Below are positions 5,873-8,500 of a DNA stretch of 8,500 nt, piece by piece. The position numbers were made by a program, and so were the translations under genes. The notes below the pieces were generated by a model. The model searched no databases. It saw nothing but the letters and a program-made list of their open reading frames with translations, and was not told where the DNA came from. This DNA comes from Bryobacteraceae bacterium (GTDB lineage: Bacteria; Acidobacteriota; Terriglobia; Bryobacterales; Bryobacteraceae), in NCBI GenBank assembly GCA_014379815.1, contig JACMLA010000798.1, positions 1-8,500 of the forward strand, written 5' to 3'. Positions within the stretch are counted from its first letter, which is position 1. Every line of letters starts with the position of its first letter.

Positions 5873-6633
5873 TGATCGAAGCCTTCCAGCCACTTAATAG
5901 CAAAGGACACTAGTTCTGGCCCGTCAAACAGAAACGAGTTCGCCTCTCCAACCTTTCCCTCAGTTCCCAGCCCAGAGGCAAGATAGTCTTTGGCGATCCG
6001 CTCGAAGCAATTCTCTGGAAGAGTCTCGCTGACCGGTTCTCCGGTGTCGAATTCTTCAAAGTCTACCCAGACGGGGCCGTTCTCCCCTGGCATTCGACGT
6101 CGGTACCGCTCGATCCTCTTGCCTGGGATGTCGGCTTTGTGCTCAGCGTAGTGAAGCAGAGTGATGGTGTCCAGGGGTGCCCCAATCATTAGGACCCGGC
6201 CAGCGGCATGCACGATCTTCTCGAGGGGCGAATTCTCCCCATAGCCGTATTGAAACGGATGATCGGCAGTGATCCATGAGGCTAGTGGGCCTATAGCGAC
6301 TACGCCGGCATCCGGGTGATCGCTACGCAGTGCGCCGGGCCAGTTTCGAAGAGTTTCATGCAGCACGCCATGGTCGCGCGCGGCATGTGCGATGCGCTTG
6401 TCGAACACCGGGACGTCGGACGGATCAGCGTCCTCCTCATAGAAAGGTTCGAAATCCACATAAGCAGCAAGTGTTCCCTCTTTGGTGATGACGTCAAAAA
6501 GCGCATGAATTAGCACATTTACGCCACCAACAATTGGTCCGACGTTACGCAGACTCGCGTGCACCATGACACAGTCGCCTCGCCGCACACCAAGCCGGAT
6601 AAAGTCCTCACGGAGAGCAGTATGGTTTGTCAC
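5815..6633 (-). CDS. AAC(3)-family aminoglycoside N-acetyltransferase
   Basis: Acetyl-CoA-dependent transferase of the antibiotic_NAT family, cytosolic. Characterised members acetylate the 3-amino group of 2-deoxystreptamine aminoglycosides. Reading from GTG 6633 gives 272 residues, normal for the family (about 260-290). Family segments: MVHASLRNVGPIVGG (23-37), RSDHPDAGVVAIGPLASW (103-120), HPFQYGYGENSPL (125-137), GAPLDTITLLHYAEH with conserved His161, then IPGKR. GTEGKVGEANSFLFDGPELVSF comes near the end. The open frame extends upstream to an ATG at 6777, but that would overlap the divergent gene whose start is fixed by a strong ribosome site, and homology begins at the GTG. An ATG at 6702 is a second alternative. 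The last 17 residues (256-272) are encoded antisense to the oxidoreductase and lie past the usual family end. Whether it confers resistance or has another acyl acceptor is unknown. Confidence 0.9.
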   Translation of the reverse strand: MTNHTALREDFIRLGVRRGDCVMVHASLRNVGPIVGGVNVLIHALFDVITKEGTLAAYVDFEPFYEEDADPSDVPVFDKRIAHAARDHGVLHETLRNWPGALRSDHPDAGVVAIGPLASWITADHPFQYGYGENSPLEKIVHAAGRVLMIGAPLDTITLLHYAEHKADIPGKRIERYRRRMPGENGPVWVDFEEFDTGEPVSETLPENCFERIAKDYLASGLGTEGKVGEANSFLFDGPELVSFAIKWLEGFDHQAAPLQPATVKANVGPFF

Positions 6634-6707
6634 GAGTCGATGATACCTGCACGTGGAAATAAATTCAGGATCGCTGATCGGTTTGAGTCGAGGTCTGCAC
6701 ATTACCT

Positions 6708-6724
6708 GGTGAAAGCTTTCCACC
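6708..6724. promoter_or_regulatory. Near-palindrome in the divergent gap before the second methyltransferase
   Basis: GGTGAAAG is followed directly by CTTTCCACC, which is its inverse complement except for one extra C. It lies 23 bases before the methyltransferase ATG and within the 113-base gap shared with the AAC(3) gene. It could be an operator or a small hairpin in the leader. There is little else to support it. Confidence 0.25.
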
Positions 6725-6736
6725 GGAACAGCAATC

Positions 6737-6741
6737 AGGAG
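6737..6741 (+). promoter_or_regulatory. Ribosome binding site of the second methyltransferase
   Basis: AGGAG lies 5 bases before the ATG at 6747. It fixes that start and argues against the long AAC(3) reading that would cross it. Confidence 0.75.
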
Positions 6742-6746
6742 ACCCG

Positions 6747-7712
6747 ATGACCGCCTTAATGACTTCCTCAGTAACAAGCCTCGCTGTGGAGATGAACGAC
6801 GCGATGGAAGATCTCTTCTACGCCATCGCGCAACAAACGAGAGCCATTGACGATCCGTTTGCCCGGTTTGCTGCGCTGCTGACTGAATCGTGGAACAGCA
6901 TGCCGGCGGAAAGCTGGAGGAAATTCATTGCAGATACCGTTCATGCTCACCCGCTATTCGAGTTCTTGCAGACGGATCCGTTTACCCGACATAGCCGGCT
7001 CCGCCCAAGAGGGTACCCGGGCGACGCCGAACTCCTGGACTATATCTATGACCACCCGGACTCGATGCCAAGCCAGAACGCCGCTACTCCACTGGGTCGC
7101 GCAATCTGTCGGTATGGCATCAACAGGCCAGCTCCGCAAGCCGTGCGGGAACGCAGGGACCGGCTCGCGAGTGAACTGCAGCGACTGGCGTTGAAGCCTG
7201 GTTCGGAGGCCTTGTCGGTCGCTTGCGGACACTTGCGGGAAGCAGAACTGGCTGGGCGCGAAGCTGTGAGTGAATTGGGTCGTCTGGTGGCCATCGATCA
7301 GGATGCACGCAGCCTGAACCTGGTGGAACGGAAATGGAAAGGAACGCCGGTGCAAACCAGGGTAAGCGACGTTACCCGACTACTGCGGCCTGCGTTTCGG
7401 GAGACGCTGGGCCAGTTCGACTTCGTATATAGTGCAGGATTATTTGACTACCTGTCCGACCGTCTCGCTGCCAGGATGACCGGTGCCATGCTGTCGCTCT
7501 GCCGGCCAGGTGGGAAACTGTGGGTCTTTAACTTCACTCCGAGCACAAGCGACGTCGGATACATGCAGGCTGTGATGGATTGGTGGCTGGTCTACCGCAA
7601 TGCGAACCAGATGGCGGCTCTGGCCCACGAACAAGGCTCGGCGGTCGCGAGCTGGCGGACCTTCTATGACGCCACGCGCAGTGTCATTGTGCTGGAGATC
7701 ATTCGCGCCTGA
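6747..7712 (+). CDS. Class I SAM-dependent methyltransferase, extracellular-factor biosynthesis type
   Basis: Cytosolic Rossmann-fold methyltransferase. It resembles proteins annotated as extracellular factor (3-hydroxypalmitic acid methyl ester) biosynthesis proteins, but the true substrate is unknown. It has 321 residues. The N-terminal helical domain (about 15-125) holds the family segment HPLFEFLQTDPFTRHSR followed by PRGYPGDAELLDYIY (87-101). The SAM domain has motif I LSVACGHLREAEL (156-168), where the usual GxGxG is reduced to ACGH, an acidic VAIDQDA (181-187), and FDFVYSAGLFDYLSD (224-238). RPGGKLWVFNF is the post-motif strand. A C-terminal part (about 270-321) carries several Trp/Tyr (DWWLVYR). 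The ribosome site AGGAG is strong. It is divergent from the AAC(3) gene and followed by a long hairpin. Confidence 0.85.
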   Translation: MTALMTSSVTSLAVEMNDAMEDLFYAIAQQTRAIDDPFARFAALLTESWNSMPAESWRKFIADTVHAHPLFEFLQTDPFTRHSRLRPRGYPGDAELLDYIYDHPDSMPSQNAATPLGRAICRYGINRPAPQAVRERRDRLASELQRLALKPGSEALSVACGHLREAELAGREAVSELGRLVAIDQDARSLNLVERKWKGTPVQTRVSDVTRLLRPAFRETLGQFDFVYSAGLFDYLSDRLAARMTGAMLSLCRPGGKLWVFNFTPSTSDVGYMQAVMDWWLVYRNANQMAALAHEQGSAVASWRTFYDATRSVIVLEIIRA

Positions 7713-7734
7713 AGTGTCGCGAGCGTGAGGTACG

Positions 7735-7763
7735 AGGTGCGCCAGATTTGGACTGGCGCACCT
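7735..7763. terminator. Long hairpin between convergent genes, probable bidirectional terminator
   Basis: AGGTGCGCCAG (7735-7745) and CTGGCGCACCT (7753-7763) are perfect 11-base arms around a 7-base loop. It lies in the 57-base gap between the methyltransferase stop and the receptor stop. The T-run after it is poor (TTCCCGTTT), and there is none on the other strand, so termination may be partial or factor-assisted. Confidence 0.7.
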
Positions 7764-7769
7764 TCCCGT

Positions 7770-8500
7770 TTAGAAGCGTAGCCGGAGTGCGACCTGCATG
7801 GTGCGCGGGCCGCCGATGGTGCTGGTGATGGTTCCTGTGGTTCCGTACCCTACCAGCGGGAGAGAGTTGCTCGGATTCGAGAACGTTGTCTGGTTGAACG
7901 CGTTAAAGGCTTCCCATCGCATTTCGGCAGCGTACCGTTCCGCAAAGCGGAAGGTCTTGGCGAGTGCGAAGTCTACTTGTGTCTGGCGCGGACCGCGCAG
8001 TATATTGCGACCGGCATTGCCCCACCGGTCCTCGGAGTTGGCGAAGGCTGTGGGATCGAAGAAGCTGTTGAGGCGGTCCTGAACCCTGCCATCTTTGCGT
8101 GCGCTCTCGATCGTGCGACCGGCTGCGAGGTCTGGCCGGACACGGGCAACCTGGGCAAAATAGGCATTGCCTGTCGCCGCGCCGAGAACGGTGAACGGCG
8201 ATCCGCTCTGGATGGTTGCCATGCCGCTGAGAGCCCAACCGTTGACGAAAGTTCTTGCGAGCGAGTTGCTCTTCAGAACGCCAGGCAACTCATAGACCCA
8301 GGCGGCTGTGAGCCGGTGCGTCCGATCAAAGTCAGCCGGCCCACGGTTGTTGCGGGAGTTGAAGGCGTCGTGCTCGATCTGGCCGCCATCGGATGAGATG
8401 TTATCCAGAGCCTTGGCCCATGTGTAGGCGGCATTGATTAAGAGCCTGTTCTGGAAGCGGCGACGGTAGTTCACCTGCAAGCCATGATAGGTGGACATGC
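7770..8500 (-). CDS. TonB-dependent receptor, Oar-like acidobacterial type, C-terminal part, cut by window edge
   Basis: Outer-membrane beta-barrel transporter or receptor driven by TonB. The reverse strand is open from the stop at 7770-7772 to the right edge, so the Met near 8498 is only an internal residue; full relatives are about 1000-1200 residues. The visible 242 or so residues contain alternating barrel strands (NYRRRFQNRLLINAAYTWAK) and the segments RGPADFDRTHRLTAAWVYELP, GWALSGMATIQSGSPFTV and NILRGPRQTQVDFALAKTF. RWEAFNAFNQTTFSNPSNS comes next, with IGGPRTMQVALRLRF at the very end. The terminal Phe after alternating hydrophobics is the Bam recognition signal. These segments are typical of the large carboxypeptidase-regulatory-domain TonB receptors abundant in Acidobacteriota. 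The ligand cannot be inferred. Confidence 0.93.
   Translation of the reverse strand, partial: MSTYHGLQVNYRRRFQNRLLINAAYTWAKALDNISSDGGQIEHDAFNSRNNRGPADFDRTHRLTAAWVYELPGVLKSNSLARTFVNGWALSGMATIQSGSPFTVLGAATGNAYFAQVARVRPDLAAGRTIESARKDGRVQDRLNSFFDPTAFANSEDRWGNAGRNILRGPRQTQVDFALAKTFRFAERYAAEMRWEAFNAFNQTTFSNPSNSLPLVGYGTTGTITSTIGGPRTMQVALRLRF

Noticed and set aside
3767..7712. Two methyltransferases plus a reductase as a biosynthetic gene cluster
   Set aside because: Genes are on alternating strands in separate units, and there is no core synthase, so no cluster is supported.
7977..8396. 139-codon open frame on the plus strand
   Set aside because: Antisense to the TonB-dependent receptor barrel, which is clearly the real coding strand.
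1..8500. CRISPR array, insertion sequence, tRNA or attachment site
   Set aside because: No regularly spaced repeats, no terminal inverted repeats with target duplications, no transposase or integrase and no tRNA-like fold seen by reading.

Overview
The window most resembles a chromosomal segment from an acidobacterium (Terriglobia or Bryobacterales type). The strongest clue is the right edge. It encodes the C-terminal half of a large Oar-like TonB-dependent receptor ending in Phe, a family greatly expanded in Acidobacteriota. The Tat-leader-like methyltransferase and the HAE1-type RND pump also fit that group. Assignment is by protein style only and was not checked by search. Base composition is moderately GC-rich throughout, and I see no transposase, integrase, tRNA, rRNA or CRISPR array.

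Layout, left to right. Positions 1-2201 (minus strand) hold a two-gene efflux operon: a lipoprotein adaptor followed 12 bases later by an RND inner-membrane pump that runs off the left edge. A 293-base AT-richer gap (2202-2494) separates it from a divergent exported glycerophosphodiester phosphodiesterase (2495-3679), which ends at a strong rho-independent terminator. Next is an O-methyltransferase with an N-terminal Tat-like leader (3767-4870). It converges on an HxlR-family regulator (4885-5205, minus). That regulator is divergent from a small F420H2:NADP-oxidoreductase-like protein (5288-5872), and the 82-base gap between them carries a near-perfect palindrome that is a good operator candidate. 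The oxidoreductase overlaps tail to tail, by 58 bases, with an AAC(3)-family aminoglycoside N-acetyltransferase (5815-6633, minus). Divergent from that is a class I SAM methyltransferase related to the extracellular-factor biosynthesis type (6747-7712). A long hairpin separates it from the convergent TonB-dependent receptor fragment (7770-8500, minus).

Most genes look like independent units. Only two functional links are supported by arrangement: adaptor plus pump, and HxlR regulator plus divergent oxidoreductase. An efflux pump, an AAC(3) enzyme and a redox-type regulator within 7 kb suggest a stress and drug defence neighbourhood, but there is no shared operon or regulatory site to prove it. 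I do not see a clearly new multi-gene system. The more unusual points are the Tat-like leader on a cytosolic-type methyltransferase, a calcium-loop insert in the phosphodiesterase, a shortened cofactor-binding segment in the oxidoreductase, and the 58-base convergent overlap.
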